A stretch of 64,000 bases of DNA from contig RDYN01000011.1 of the NCBI GenBank assembly GCA_004293365.1, positions 1 through 64,000 on the forward strand, read 5' to 3'. Of the stretch, positions 25,480-34,992 are shown piece after piece. How positions within the stretch are numbered: position 1 is the stretch's first letter; the number at the start of each line of letters is the position of its first letter. Below the pieces are notes generated by a model. It did not search any database. It was given only the letters and a program-made list of their open reading frames with translations, and was not told the DNA's origin. The stretch comes from Oscillatoriales cyanobacterium. Lineage in GTDB: Bacteria > Cyanobacteriota > Cyanobacteriia > Cyanobacteriales > Microcoleaceae. The translations under genes were made by a program, and so were the position numbers.

Positions 25480-28400
25480 ATGGCGATCGCAACAACCCAG
25501 CGGCAAACCCGGTTAGATTATTACTACCAGCAAATCAAAAACGTCATCCTCAAACGCCAGAACCCAATCACCGGTTTGCTGCCGGCGAGTACCGCCGTTA
25601 ACGCCCACGGCGACTACACCGATGCCTGGGTGCGCGATAACGTGTACAGCATTTTGGCAGTTTGGGGTTTGGGTTTAGCTTACCGCAAAATAGACGGCGA
25701 TCGCGGTAGAACATTTGAACTCGAACACAGCACAGTCAAACTAATGCGCGGCTTGATGTTTGCCATGATGCAGCAAGCAAACAAAGTCGAACGTTTTAAA
25801 AATACTCAGTTGCCCCTAGATGCCCTTCACGCTAAATACAATACTCAAACCGGAAATATTGTTGTCGGCGACGACGAGTGGGGACACTTACAGTTAGACG
25901 CTACCTCTATATTTTTGTTAATTCTTGCTCAAATGACGGCTTCTGGATTGCATATAGTTTTTACAATCGATGAAGTCAATTTTGTCCAAAATTTAGTTTA
26001 CTACATCGGTAGAGCTTACCGCACGCCCGATTACGGAATTTGGGAAAGAGGTCATAAAATCAATCGCGGTAATGCCGAATTAAATGCCAGTTCCGTTGGT
26101 ATGGCAAAAGCAGCGCTGGAAGCAATCAATGGATTGGATTTGTTCGGAGTTAACGGTTCTCAAGCATCGGTAATTCACGTTTTGCCGGATGAAATTGCCA
26201 GAAGCCGCATTACTTTGGAATCGCTTTTGCCTCGCGAATCTAGTTCAAAAGAAGTAGATGCTGCTTTATTGAGCGTGATTAGTTTTCCCGCTTTTGCTGT
26301 GGAAGATAAAGAATTAGTAGCACGGACTCGCAATAAAATTATTGACAAATTACAGGGAAATTACGGCTGCAAGCGGTTTCTGCGGGACGGACACCAAACA
26401 GTTTTAGAAGATGCCGATCGCCTGCATTACGAACCGACAGAATTAAAGCAGTTCGAGCATATAGAATGCGAGTGGCCGCTATTTTTCACTTATCTGCTCT
26501 TGGACGGTATATTTGAGGAAAATCAAGCCCAAGTCGAAGAGTACCAGCAGCGTTTGGCATCTCTGGCAGTCGATCGCGCTGGTTTACCTTTACTACCAGA
26601 ATTGTACTACGTCCCCGCCGTAAATATAGAAGCCGAAAAATTAAATCCCCGCAGCCAGCAGCGCTTGCCCAACGAAAATGTTCCCCTAGTTTGGGCGCAA
26701 AGTTTGTATTTTCTCGGTCAATTGCTGAACGAGAAATTAATTGCAGTGGGCGATATCGACCCCTTGGGAAGGCATCTGTCAGTCGGGAGACAGGGACAAG
26801 CAAGCGTGCAAATTGCTTTGTTAGCTGAAGACGAAGATTTGCAAGCAGAATTAGCTGCTAACGGGATTGCAGCCCAAACTCCGAAGCAAGTAGCACCTAT
26901 TCAAGTCCGCCAGACTAAGGAATTATCCGCTATTTACGCGGAGATTGGACGCAACGACCCGCTAGGCTTGACCGGGCGCCCGGTGCGCCGTTTGCGGAGT
27001 TTGACGACTTCTCGGGTGTTCAAAATTCGCGGAGAGGCGATCGTATTTCTCCCCTCATTTTTGGACAGAGAAGAATTTTACCTAACTCTAGACTACCATT
27101 TTCTAGTATCTAAAATCCAAAGTGAAATCGCTCACATTCACCGCCACTGGTATCAGTTGGGACGCCCCACAGTAACGCTGATGTTAACTCATGCGATGCT
27201 GGAAACCGGCCGGGAAGCCCTGCTGGAATTGATGAAGGAACTCCGCGACGGACACTCGGAAAATACGCCTGTCAAACTAGGAAATCTCAACCAGTTAATG
27301 CTGACGGCTAGCACCGAGAGAATAGATTTCATGCACGATTTTGAATTCACCGAATCTCCGGTAACAGGTGCAATAGAAACCCGCAGCTATCTAGGTTACA
27401 ATCCCGAAAAAACTTGGCCTTTGGGTCACACGCAAGAATTTAAACTAGAATGCGAAACTAATACTAAATTGCTGCTAGCCAGCCTGCGCGGTTCAGAAAA
27501 CTTGTACGAACAAATTGAGCTGCTGCACACGTTGATTCGACTAAAAGGACTAAATTTTGATACGGGATTTGGGGGCGCGGAAGCAACAGTAAAAGTTGTG
27601 GATTTGCTCAACGAAGTTTATACAAAAGCTGGAGAAAGTTCGCAATCAAAAATTCAATGGGCCGTCATCCGCTATGCCGCAGGTTTGCTCGACAAAGTTG
27701 ATATCAGCTTGTCGGATGCGGTGACAGATATTTTGGTCAGACAAAAACAAATTGCTGTGGGAAAAGCCTACAGCGAAGATTCGGTGATTTCGCGGCCTGG
27801 TTCTTACATGGAAGTGATGGACAAAATTCGGGAATTCTGCGGAGAAGATGTTCGCGATCGAGTTCTCACCCAAGAAGTTATTATCTATCTCAGCGTCCTA
27901 ATTAAAGCCGAACCGCAGTTATTTAAAGGTCTGCTGACACTGAGAGTTAGCTACTTTATTCTGCTGTTAACCAGCGAATTAGCGCGCGAATTGGGAGTCA
28001 CGCAAAATGAAGCTTACGAACATTTAATGCAGCTAAGTCCGTTTGAAATTAAAAATCGCCTGCGCCAAGTGTTGACAGAATATGAGGAAATGAATCAAAT
28101 CCTCAAAGAACAAGAATCCCTGCGCGTCAAGCAGCCGGAAAAAGATATTGAATGGGTAGTCGCGCCAGTTTCGGAAGAACCGCAAATGCCTGCGGGAGGA
28201 TGGCGCCGGAAGCGGCAAATGGAAGGTGCAGTCAATCGCGTACCGAAGGATTTTTATCCGAGCGTTTGGGGACTGCTGCGGCACTGCAAAGGCTTGATTA
28301 TTGGCGACAAATTAGAGCGCAGAAATCGCTTGGACAGCGATGTTATTTTATCGGAAATGACGCCTGGTGAAAAGAATTTCGCGCTGCAAATCGAGCATTT

Positions 28401-28689
28401 GCTGAACAAAATTGTGGCGCCGGAGTACCGACAAGTGAATATTGAGGCGCTGATGGAGTTGGCGGCGATCGCCCAGCGCAACCCTGAATTGAAAGTAGAA
28501 GAATACATTGTTTTAGATGTATTAGTCGGTCACGCCGTGCGGCTGAACTGGCAGGGAAAACACCCGGAAAGAGCGGACAGGTACGATGAAGATAAGGCGG
28601 CGGCGTGGCAAGGTTTTTACAATACTTCGCCTTACGTTTGTGCGAGTCACGTGCTCGATGCTTTCCGATTCTTGACGACGTTTGGATAG
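25480..28689 (+). CDS. GH15-like/phosphorylase kinase alpha-beta-like protein
   Basis: 1069 residues. The N-terminal two-thirds are an (alpha/alpha)6-barrel of the GH15 / phosphorylase b kinase regulatory-subunit type: TGLLPASTAVNAHGDYTDAW then VRDNVYSILAVWGLGLAYRK, DDEWGHLQLDATSIFLLILA and NRGNAELNASSVGMAKAALE. The C-terminal ~300 residues hold helices and PSVWGLLRHCKGLIIGD, as in long cyanobacterial homologues. Whether it hydrolyses glucans or only binds them cannot be decided; many of these lack proven glucoamylase activity. A monocistronic gene with AAGGAAAACGA before the ATG. Confidence 0.85.
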   Translation: MAIATTQRQTRLDYYYQQIKNVILKRQNPITGLLPASTAVNAHGDYTDAWVRDNVYSILAVWGLGLAYRKIDGDRGRTFELEHSTVKLMRGLMFAMMQQANKVERFKNTQLPLDALHAKYNTQTGNIVVGDDEWGHLQLDATSIFLLILAQMTASGLHIVFTIDEVNFVQNLVYYIGRAYRTPDYGIWERGHKINRGNAELNASSVGMAKAALEAINGLDLFGVNGSQASVIHVLPDEIARSRITLESLLPRESSSKEVDAALLSVISFPAFAVEDKELVARTRNKIIDKLQGNYGCKRFLRDGHQTVLEDADRLHYEPTELKQFEHIECEWPLFFTYLLLDGIFEENQAQVEEYQQRLASLAVDRAGLPLLPELYYVPAVNIEAEKLNPRSQQRLPNENVPLVWAQSLYFLGQLLNEKLIAVGDIDPLGRHLSVGRQGQASVQIALLAEDEDLQAELAANGIAAQTPKQVAPIQVRQTKELSAIYAEIGRNDPLGLTGRPVRRLRSLTTSRVFKIRGEAIVFLPSFLDREEFYLTLDYHFLVSKIQSEIAHIHRHWYQLGRPTVTLMLTHAMLETGREALLELMKELRDGHSENTPVKLGNLNQLMLTASTERIDFMHDFEFTESPVTGAIETRSYLGYNPEKTWPLGHTQEFKLECETNTKLLLASLRGSENLYEQIELLHTLIRLKGLNFDTGFGGAEATVKVVDLLNEVYTKAGESSQSKIQWAVIRYAAGLLDKVDISLSDAVTDILVRQKQIAVGKAYSEDSVISRPGSYMEVMDKIREFCGEDVRDRVLTQEVIIYLSVLIKAEPQLFKGLLTLRVSYFILLLTSELARELGVTQNEAYEHLMQLSPFEIKNRLRQVLTEYEEMNQILKEQESLRVKQPEKDIEWVVAPVSEEPQMPAGGWRRKRQMEGAVNRVPKDFYPSVWGLLRHCKGLIIGDKLERRNRLDSDVILSEMTPGEKNFALQIEHLLNKIVAPEYRQVNIEALMELAAIAQRNPELKVEEYIVLDVLVGHAVRLNWQGKHPERADRYDEDKAAAWQGFYNTSPYVCASHVLDAFRFLTTFG

Positions 28690-28694
28690 ATAGA

Positions 28695-28793
28695 GTTTGT
28701 AGTAAGGACTTTAGTCCTTTCTTTGCCCACTCATTGGTAAGGACTAAAGTCCTCACTACAAACCTGCAAGGACTAAAGTCCTCACTACAAACC
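28695..28793. repeat. TTTGTAGTaAGGACTTTAGTCC repeats, inverted set
   Basis: One forward unit (28695-28719) and two inverted units (28738-28764, 28768-28793) directly after the GH15-like stop. They can fold into a long hairpin and may serve as transcription terminator. Confidence 0.75.
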
Positions 28794-28843
28794 TATTACA
28801 CTTTTTTAACAAGTCTAGTCAACAGAATATTTGCAGTAAAATA

Positions 28844-29683
28844 ATGTCAGCTATTAGCTCAACTACCCGTGTCATAATCAAAGCCTACTTAGAAGTTTTT
28901 ATCGAAAATCTTGTCAATGAATACAGAGGACGGCTAATACCGAAACTTGAGACTCCAGCAAAAGATTTATCTTCGCCATCCTCTACAGAACAATCGAAAC
29001 TATTACAAACTGCGATCGTCCCGTCAGAGTTGCTGCGAATTAACGAGTTTGAAAGAGGTTTCAGCAGTAGCTTGGGTACAACCTATGAAGAATGTGCAAA
29101 ACTCATTGCTTTGGAACATCACAGAGAAGCACACAGAAGCTATGAAATTACTGGTGAAGTTAGCATCGAGGCTATTAATGAAATCGAGCGTCAGATAGCG
29201 CTATTTGAGCAGTCAGCAGATAAGAATGCAAATAAACCTAGTTTTGAGGAAATGATTCAAGCTGTTCTTGATGCTCAAAAAAACAATCATTTAGTTAGGC
29301 GATCGGTCAAAGCAGATTTGTACGTGCTTGCCCGTGACGGGAGCAAATTTTTCTTTGAAATTAAAGGGTCAAAACCCAACAAAGGACAATGCTTGGAGGT
29401 AATTCAACGGCTGTTGAGATTTCATTTACTGTGCGGAGAGTCTCGCCCCGCTGCTCAATGTTATTATGCTATGGCTTACAATCCTTACGGGCCAAATCGT
29501 TCAGATTATAAATGGTCAGTGGCAAGGAAGTACACGCCTTTTGATCGAGCTGTAATTATGGGACATGAGTTTTGGAATATCATAGGAGGAGAGACTGCCT
29601 ATGAAGAACTTTTGGCTATATATCAAGAAGTCGGACGGGAGAAGAGCAAGCAGATGCTTGACGAGCTTGCTTTTGGATTTTAG
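28844..29683 (+). CDS. TdeIII-type type II restriction endonuclease
   Basis: 279 residues. It begins STTRVIIKAYLEVFIENLVN and has the TdeIII-family layout, with the PD-(D/E)xK core VKADLYVLARDGSKFFFEIK (Asp158, Glu172, Lys174) and QCLEVIQRLLRFHLLCG after it. TdeIII-group enzymes are paired with C5-cytosine methyltransferases, and one follows directly. I recall GGNCC as the recognition of the prototype, but the specificity here is unknown. Catalytic residues appear intact. The stop lies inside the open frame that leads into the methyltransferase gene. Confidence 0.8.
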   Translation: MSAISSTTRVIIKAYLEVFIENLVNEYRGRLIPKLETPAKDLSSPSSTEQSKLLQTAIVPSELLRINEFERGFSSSLGTTYEECAKLIALEHHREAHRSYEITGEVSIEAINEIERQIALFEQSADKNANKPSFEEMIQAVLDAQKNNHLVRRSVKADLYVLARDGSKFFFEIKGSKPNKGQCLEVIQRLLRFHLLCGESRPAAQCYYAMAYNPYGPNRSDYKWSVARKYTPFDRAVIMGHEFWNIIGGETAYEELLAIYQEVGREKSKQMLDELAFGF

Positions 29684-29717
29684 TAGGGTACAATTTTCAT
29701 CCCAGCAATACCTAGTT

Positions 29718-30908
29718 TTGAGGCTAAAACCTTTGATTGACAACAAACCGATAACTATTAGCCTCTTTGCGGGAGCCTACGGTTTAGATTTAGGACTCGA
29801 AAAAGCCGGCTTTCAAACAGTAAGTTTAGTAGAAATCGAACCTGATGCTACCAAAACTATCTCTCTAAATCGTCCCCACTTATCGCCATGTGCTGTACCG
29901 AGAGATATTGGCCAAGTTAATGCCGAAACCCTATTGCAAGAAGCTGGGAAAATCTTAGGTTTAGATAGACCTCTGCGCTCTAACGAAGTAGATTTAGTAA
30001 CTGGCGGCCCCCCGTGTCAACCCTTCAGTACAGCCGGAAAACGCGGCTCTGTTGGCGATCCGCGCGGTAGCTTATTTATGGACTTCATACGCATTGTTGA
30101 TGAAATTAAACCCCGGTTTTTTATCATGGAAAATGTTAAGGGGTTGCTGTCAGCTCCTATTCGACATCGACCTCACGATCGCAGAGGTTTAGGTTGCCCG
30201 CAATTAGAACCTGATGAGATGTCTGGTGCAGCTTTACAAGTGATTTTGGCAGAAATGAAACGAATTGGTTATGAAGTTGTATATGATTTGCTCAATACTG
30301 CTGACTATGGCGTTCCTCAATGTAGAGAAAGAGTTATTTTTATTGGTTATAAAAGTAACGATCCAGTTACTTTGCCCCTGCCAACTCACAGTCAAAAAGG
30401 TACTGGTAAAAAACCAAAATGGCTGACACTTAGAGAAGGATTAAAGGATTTAGTAGATTCTCCGCCAGAATTTGTCCCTTACTCAGAAAATCGTCTCAAG
30501 TATTTGCGTTTGTTAACCGCTGGTCAAAACTGGAAGGATTTACCCAGCGAATTAAAAGCAGCAGCAATGGGAGGGGCATATAAATCTGAAGGTGGTAAAG
30601 TGGGTTTCTATCGACGCTTAGCGTGGGAGAAACCGTCACCTACTGTCACAACAAGCCCCCATCAAAAGGCTACAGATATGTGCCACCCCGATGAATTACG
30701 TCCTTTGAGTGTCAGAGAGTGCGCGCGAATTCAGACATTTCCCGATGACTGGGTTTTTCATGGCTCAACAACTTCTAAATACCGACAGATTGGGAATGCG
30801 GTTCCTGTATTATTAGGAAAGGCGATCGGTGAATATCTTTACCAGATCGTGAAAGGCGATCGAGTACAAGGGCGAGAAATAATTAAACAACTTTCTCTCT
30901 TTAATTAA
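29718..30908 (+). CDS. C5-cytosine DNA methyltransferase
   Basis: About 396 residues. All main motifs are present in order: I (ISLFAGAYGLDLGLEKAGF), IV with catalytic Cys (GGPPCQPFSTAGKRG), VI (FFIMENVKGLL), VIII (QCRERVIFIG), IX (LRPLSVRECARIQTFPDDW) and X (YRQIGNAVPVLLGKAIGEYL). It makes 5-methylcytosine to protect host DNA. The start is unclear: the frame is open from ATG 29601, overlapping the upstream nuclease gene, while TTG 29718 or TTG 29733 would place the start after that gene. The nuclease genes on both sides share its orientation. Confidence 0.92.
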   Translation: MRLKPLIDNKPITISLFAGAYGLDLGLEKAGFQTVSLVEIEPDATKTISLNRPHLSPCAVPRDIGQVNAETLLQEAGKILGLDRPLRSNEVDLVTGGPPCQPFSTAGKRGSVGDPRGSLFMDFIRIVDEIKPRFFIMENVKGLLSAPIRHRPHDRRGLGCPQLEPDEMSGAALQVILAEMKRIGYEVVYDLLNTADYGVPQCRERVIFIGYKSNDPVTLPLPTHSQKGTGKKPKWLTLREGLKDLVDSPPEFVPYSENRLKYLRLLTAGQNWKDLPSELKAAAMGGAYKSEGGKVGFYRRLAWEKPSPTVTTSPHQKATDMCHPDELRPLSVRECARIQTFPDDWVFHGSTTSKYRQIGNAVPVLLGKAIGEYLYQIVKGDRVQGREIIKQLSLFN

Positions 30909-30942
30909 CTGATATTTAAAACCGAGTTGAGGAGAAATAAAA

Positions 30943-31893
30943 GTGTCAGAGCAACTTCATGAATTATTAGCATTTGTTTTAGAAAAAGAAGTAGGACTGC
31001 CTGCCAGTAAGTCTCGCTCTTTCGCCAGTCATTTTGCGGAGTTAGAAGAATTTTTTCAATTACAAGCAGAAACACTCAGAAACGGCATCAGCAGCATTTC
31101 TGGCAAAAGAGCGCTCAGATTTACTCCCGATGAGATTGAACGCATTTTAGCATTTATATCTTCAGGCAAGCTTTCGCTGCAACTTACTATCGCTGAAAAT
31201 TTTTTAGCCAGTATTTGTCGGGATTTTACTGGGCGACAGCTAGTTATGGTTGAAAATCTGACTTTAGGGAAAATTCATCCCAACCCATTTTTAATCAGGG
31301 CGTTAAATCTGGACACTCCAGAAGAAGTTGTCAGGCTTAATGTTTATATGACTGCTACTAGGTCTATTGTCACTTCAATGGGATTTTTTATTCAAAAACT
31401 ATTGATATCTTGCTCTGAAAGTGCAGAAAGTCCACCGGGAAAGTCAGGATGGGACGCAATTAAAACTACCAGTGATGGCCAGAAATGCTGGATACAGGTC
31501 AAAAGCGGCCCGAATGATATGGATAAAGACCAGATAGTCTATTGGGCTGACAAAATTCAGGAAAAAATCAATGCTGGCGATCGCGCTTATATTGGTATAG
31601 CTTACGGGAAAAGAACTAATAAAACTGTAACACTTGGTTTACTGAAGCAAATTTTGCCAAATTCGGAAATGATCACTTTAATAGGTCGAGAACTGTGGGA
31701 TTTTGTCAGTGAAGATACTCGCTATACTGTGAATCTGTTTGAAGTTTTGCGTCAGTCGGCTAGTCAAGTTTTAGCACAAAGTTCTATTGATGAAGCTATA
31801 GAAAGGTGTAGCGATCGACTGATCGATGAATTTATCGGCAAGTACGGCGAGGGAAGTCAAGGTGTTTTTAACTACATCGCAGATATATTTTGA
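30943..31893 (+). CDS. PmeII-like restriction endonuclease
   Basis: 316 residues from GTG 30943, preceded by GAGGAG. The likely PD-(D/E)xK core is KSGWDAIKTTSDGQKCWIQV then KSGPNDMD (Asp171, Gln185, Lys187), followed by DKDQIVYWADKIQEKINAGD. The overall layout matches proteins I recall as PmeII-family type II restriction endonucleases. It follows the C5 methyltransferase by 34 bp, making the locus nuclease-methyltransferase-nuclease. The family name is less certain than the nuclease fold. Confidence 0.65.
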   Translation: MSEQLHELLAFVLEKEVGLPASKSRSFASHFAELEEFFQLQAETLRNGISSISGKRALRFTPDEIERILAFISSGKLSLQLTIAENFLASICRDFTGRQLVMVENLTLGKIHPNPFLIRALNLDTPEEVVRLNVYMTATRSIVTSMGFFIQKLLISCSESAESPPGKSGWDAIKTTSDGQKCWIQVKSGPNDMDKDQIVYWADKIQEKINAGDRAYIGIAYGKRTNKTVTLGLLKQILPNSEMITLIGRELWDFVSEDTRYTVNLFEVLRQSASQVLAQSSIDEAIERCSDRLIDEFIGKYGEGSQGVFNYIADIF

Positions 31894-31939
31894 TTTACAG
31901 GTTCGTAGTAGCGCCCAAACGCTACTACCAACCCCTAAA

Positions 31940-32602
31940 CTACAAAACTCCTTTAGAGCTCGGAATCCGACTGGCGCGCCGGGGATCGATCGCCACCGCC
32001 ATCCGCAGAGCCCGCGCAAATGCCTTAAACGCGGCTTCGACAATGTGATGAGAATTCCCGCCCTGCAACTGTCTGACGTGCAGTGTCATTTGAGTGTGGT
32101 TCACCACCGCAGCAAAAAACTCTCTCACTAACTCGGTGTCGTAACTACCGATGCGCTGGGTGGGAATTTCCAAGTTGTAACTTAAATGAGGCCTTCCCGA
32201 AAAATCTAGCACTACTTCAATTAATGCTTCATCCAGCGGGGCGATGAAGTGTCCGAAGCGAGAAATTCCCGATCGATCTCCGACAGCTTTTGCTAGGGTT
32301 TGACCTAAGGTAATGCCCACATCTTCGTTGGTGTGGTGATCGTCAATCGCCAAATCGCCGATCGCCTGTACGTCCAAATCGATCAATCCGTGAGAAGAAA
32401 TCTGTTGCAACATATGGTCTAAAAACGGAATCCCCGTTGAAGCCTTGCAAGTTCCCGAACCGTCTAGATTGAGGCTGACAGTAACATCCGTTTCCAGTGT
32501 CGTGCGCTTCACCAAGGCTGCCCTGGCGATCGTGTTACTGGAACTTGGAGGAGGTACAGGCGGGCGATCGATTATTTCCATAATTCGCAATTGGTCATTC
32601 AT
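31940..32602 (-). CDS. hisB: imidazoleglycerol-phosphate dehydratase
   Basis: Catalyses the sixth step of histidine synthesis, imidazole glycerol phosphate to imidazole acetol phosphate. 220 residues from ATG 32602; ATG 32581 would remove seven. Metal-binding signatures are present: [55 protein letters not shown] and [20 protein letters not shown]. Monofunctional form, without the phosphatase domain of enterobacteria. It lies 142 bp downstream of fabI on the same strand. Confidence 0.95.
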   Translation of the reverse strand: MNDQLRIMEIIDRPPVPPPSSSNTIARAALVKRTTLETDVTVSLNLDGSGTCKASTGIPFLDHMLQQISSHGLIDLDVQAIGDLAIDDHHTNEDVGITLGQTLAKAVGDRSGISRFGHFIAPLDEALIEVVLDFSGRPHLSYNLEIPTQRIGSYDTELVREFFAAVVNHTQMTLHVRQLQGGNSHHIVEAAFKAFARALRMAVAIDPRRASRIPSSKGVL

Positions 32603-32744
32603 TAGTTATTGATAATTGATAATTGAAGATTACAGCTCGATCGGTGTAGAGTCTCAAGTATTTACTTTAATCCTGGACACACAGACTCTACTTGTAGGGT
32701 GCGCACTGCGCACCTTACCCTAAGCTCAAAATGCTCGACAACTG

Positions 32745-33521
32745 TTACATTCCCATGATTTCGTAACCAGCATCGACATACAAAACTTGACCCGTAATCC
32801 CGCTAGATAGATTGCTGCACAGAAAAGCCGCAGCATTTCCCACTTCCTGCTGAGTTACAGTCCGCCGCAGCGGGGCCACTTCCTCAACGTGGTGGATCAT
32901 GTCCAGAATGCCGCCAACTGCTGACGAAGCCAAAGTCCGAATCGGGCCCGAAGAAATGGCATTTACCCGAATATTTAACGGGCCGAGTTCCGCCGCCAGA
33001 TAGCGAACATTCATTTCTAAAGCAGCCTTAGCAATTCCCATGACATTATAATTAGGAACTACCCGCACGCCTCCCAAATAAGTTAGGGTGATAATACTGC
33101 CGCCTTCGGCCATCAGCGGTTTAGCAGCAGCACAAAGCCGCACCAGGGAGTAAGCGCTAATATCCAAAGCATTGGAGAAACCTTGGCGCGAGGTGTTGCT
33201 GAAATCTCCGGAAAGTTCGTCCTTGCCGGCAAAAGCCAGACAGTGAACTAGGACATCTAACTTGCCCCATTTGTCGGCGATTGTTTGAAAAGTAGACTCG
33301 ATTTCGCTCTCGTCTTGGACATTGCAGGGCAGATACAGACTGGGATTGAGCGGTTCTACCAGTTCGGCGACTTTGCGCTCGTGCTTGCCTTTCTCGTCCT
33401 TCAAATAAGTTATGCCGAGGTTAGCCCCAGCTTTGTGGAGCTGCTGGGCGATGCCCCAGGCGATCGAGCGATTGTTGGCAATGCCCGTAACAAGAGCATT
33501 TTTTCCGGTCAAATCTATCAT
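32745..33521 (-). CDS. fabI: enoyl-[acyl-carrier-protein] reductase (NADH)
   Basis: The last reductive step of each fatty-acid elongation cycle. 258 residues. The atypical SDR signatures of FabI are seen: NALVTGIANNRSIAWGIAQQ, the catalytic Tyr-x6-Lys region (YNVMGIAKAALEMNVRYLAA), NAISSGPIRTLASSAVGG and GQVLYVDAGYEIMGM at the end. Two ATGs are adjacent; the second was taken. Followed by hisB on the same strand. Confidence 0.95.
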   Translation of the reverse strand: MIDLTGKNALVTGIANNRSIAWGIAQQLHKAGANLGITYLKDEKGKHERKVAELVEPLNPSLYLPCNVQDESEIESTFQTIADKWGKLDVLVHCLAFAGKDELSGDFSNTSRQGFSNALDISAYSLVRLCAAAKPLMAEGGSIITLTYLGGVRVVPNYNVMGIAKAALEMNVRYLAAELGPLNIRVNAISSGPIRTLASSAVGGILDMIHHVEEVAPLRRTVTQQEVGNAAAFLCSNLSSGITGQVLYVDAGYEIMGM

Positions 33522-33646
33522 CAAAAAAAGTGGGTGGAAACCCCGTCACTTCGGCTACGCTCAGCGCATCGCCTTCGCTTGACGGCTTTACAAAAATATA
33601 CAAAACACAGCCAACCATATCACAGAAGACGTGTTAGAGTGTGAAG

Positions 33647-34819
33647 ATGGAAAAAGCCTATCGCTACCGATTCTACCCTAATACCGAGCAAGAAAATCTC
33701 TTGCGACGGACAATGGGTTGCGCCCGGTTAGTGTACAACAGGGCTTTGGCTTACCGCACAGAATCTTGGTACGATCGCCAGGAAAGAATTGGCTATGGCG
33801 AAACTTCGTCTATGCTAACGAATTGGAAGAAACAGGAAGAACTTGATTTCTTAAATGAAGTTAGCTGCGTACCTCTTCAGCAAGGACTGCGCCACCTTCA
33901 GACAGCATTCACCAACTTCTTTGCAGGACGAGCTAAGTATCCTAATTTCAAGAAAAAGCATAACGGCGGCAGTGCTGAATTTACCAAATCTGCCTTCCGC
34001 TGGAAAAACAGACAGGTATTCTTAGCTAAATGTAGCGAGCCATTACCCATCCGCTGGAGCAAACAAATTCCCCAAGGGTGTATCCCGTCAACTATTACGG
34101 TAAAATTAACGCCCGCTGGACGTTGGTTTGTCTCCATACTTGTAGATGATTATACAATCCAATCGCTTCCCAAAATAGATAAGACTATCGGATTGGACGT
34201 GGGGATTACAAGTTTGATTGCTACTAGCGACGGCGATAAAATTGCCAATCCCAAGCCCCCTAAGAAGCTTCGGAAGAAGTTGAAAAGAAAGCAAAAAGCG
34301 TTAGCTCGCAAGCGTCCGGGAAGCAACAATCGGGAAAAAGCCCGGAGACAAGTCGCAAAAGTTCACGCACAGATAGTCGATGTGCGTAAAGATTTTCTTC
34401 ATAAGCTAACGACTAAACTCGTTCGTGAAAACCAAACGATTGTAGTTGAGGACTTGGCTATCAAGAATATGGTGAAAAACCATAAGCTAGCTCTTGCCAT
34501 TAGTGATGCTAGTTGGGGTGAATTGATTCGCCAGCTAAGCTACAAGTGCGATTGGTATGGTCGGGATTTAATCAAAATAGACCGCTGGTTTCCTAGTTCT
34601 AAGCGCTGTGGAAACTGCGGTCACATTGTTCAAAAATTGTCTTTGAATATTCGCGAATGGGAATGTCCTAAGTGTCGAACGAACCACGATCGCGATATCA
34701 ATGCGGCAAAAAATATTTTGGCGGCTGGGCTAGCCGTTTCAGTCTGTGGAGCAACCGTAAGACCTGAAGAGAGCAAATCTCGGAAGGCCGGTGCTATGAA
34801 GCAGAAACCTAATCGGTGA
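33647..34819 (+). CDS. tnpB: TnpB (IS200/IS605-type RNA-guided nuclease), no TnpA nearby
   Basis: About 390 residues from ATG 33647 (MEKAYRYRFYPNTEQENLL); GTG 33641 also possible. A RuvC-like nuclease with all three acidic residues: Asp in IGLDVGITSLIA, Glu in TIVVEDLAIKNM and Asp in NHDRDINAAKNIL. The zinc ribbon is CGNCGHIVQKLSLNIREWEC then PKC. TnpB cuts DNA guided by an omega RNA from the element's right end. No Y1 transposase TnpA is present nearby, so this is an orphan element (IS1341 type). A hairpin follows the stop at 34831-34852. Confidence 0.9.
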   Translation: MEKAYRYRFYPNTEQENLLRRTMGCARLVYNRALAYRTESWYDRQERIGYGETSSMLTNWKKQEELDFLNEVSCVPLQQGLRHLQTAFTNFFAGRAKYPNFKKKHNGGSAEFTKSAFRWKNRQVFLAKCSEPLPIRWSKQIPQGCIPSTITVKLTPAGRWFVSILVDDYTIQSLPKIDKTIGLDVGITSLIATSDGDKIANPKPPKKLRKKLKRKQKALARKRPGSNNREKARRQVAKVHAQIVDVRKDFLHKLTTKLVRENQTIVVEDLAIKNMVKNHKLALAISDASWGELIRQLSYKCDWYGRDLIKIDRWFPSSKRCGNCGHIVQKLSLNIREWECPKCRTNHDRDINAAKNILAAGLAVSVCGATVRPEESKSRKAGAMKQKPNR

Positions 34820-34825
34820 TGATTG

Positions 34826-34870
34826 GGAATCCCCGTACCTTGTTTGTCGGGGTGGATGTCAAACAGCGTG
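34826..34870 (+). ncRNA. putative right-end hairpin / omega RNA 3' region of the TnpB element
   Basis: Just after the tnpB stop, CCCCG (34831-34835) pairs with CGGGG (34848-34852), followed by TGGATGTCAAAC. IS200/IS605-type right ends carry such a subterminal hairpin, and the omega RNA scaffold ends there with the guide reading into flanking DNA. The exact boundary is not determined. Confidence 0.45.
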
Positions 34871-34992
34871 TGCTTACCTTAATATTAGATGACAGTAACA
34901 GAATCCCTAGACATTGGAGGTAGGGCAGTATATTTACTCAATAAGGTTAATCGACAAGTTAAAAACTATTGATTAGTACAAAGGATCTCGTC

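Noticed and set aside
28695-28793. A transposon end near the restriction-modification locus
   Set aside because: The repeat is the common interspersed family found at four other places in the window, without target duplication.
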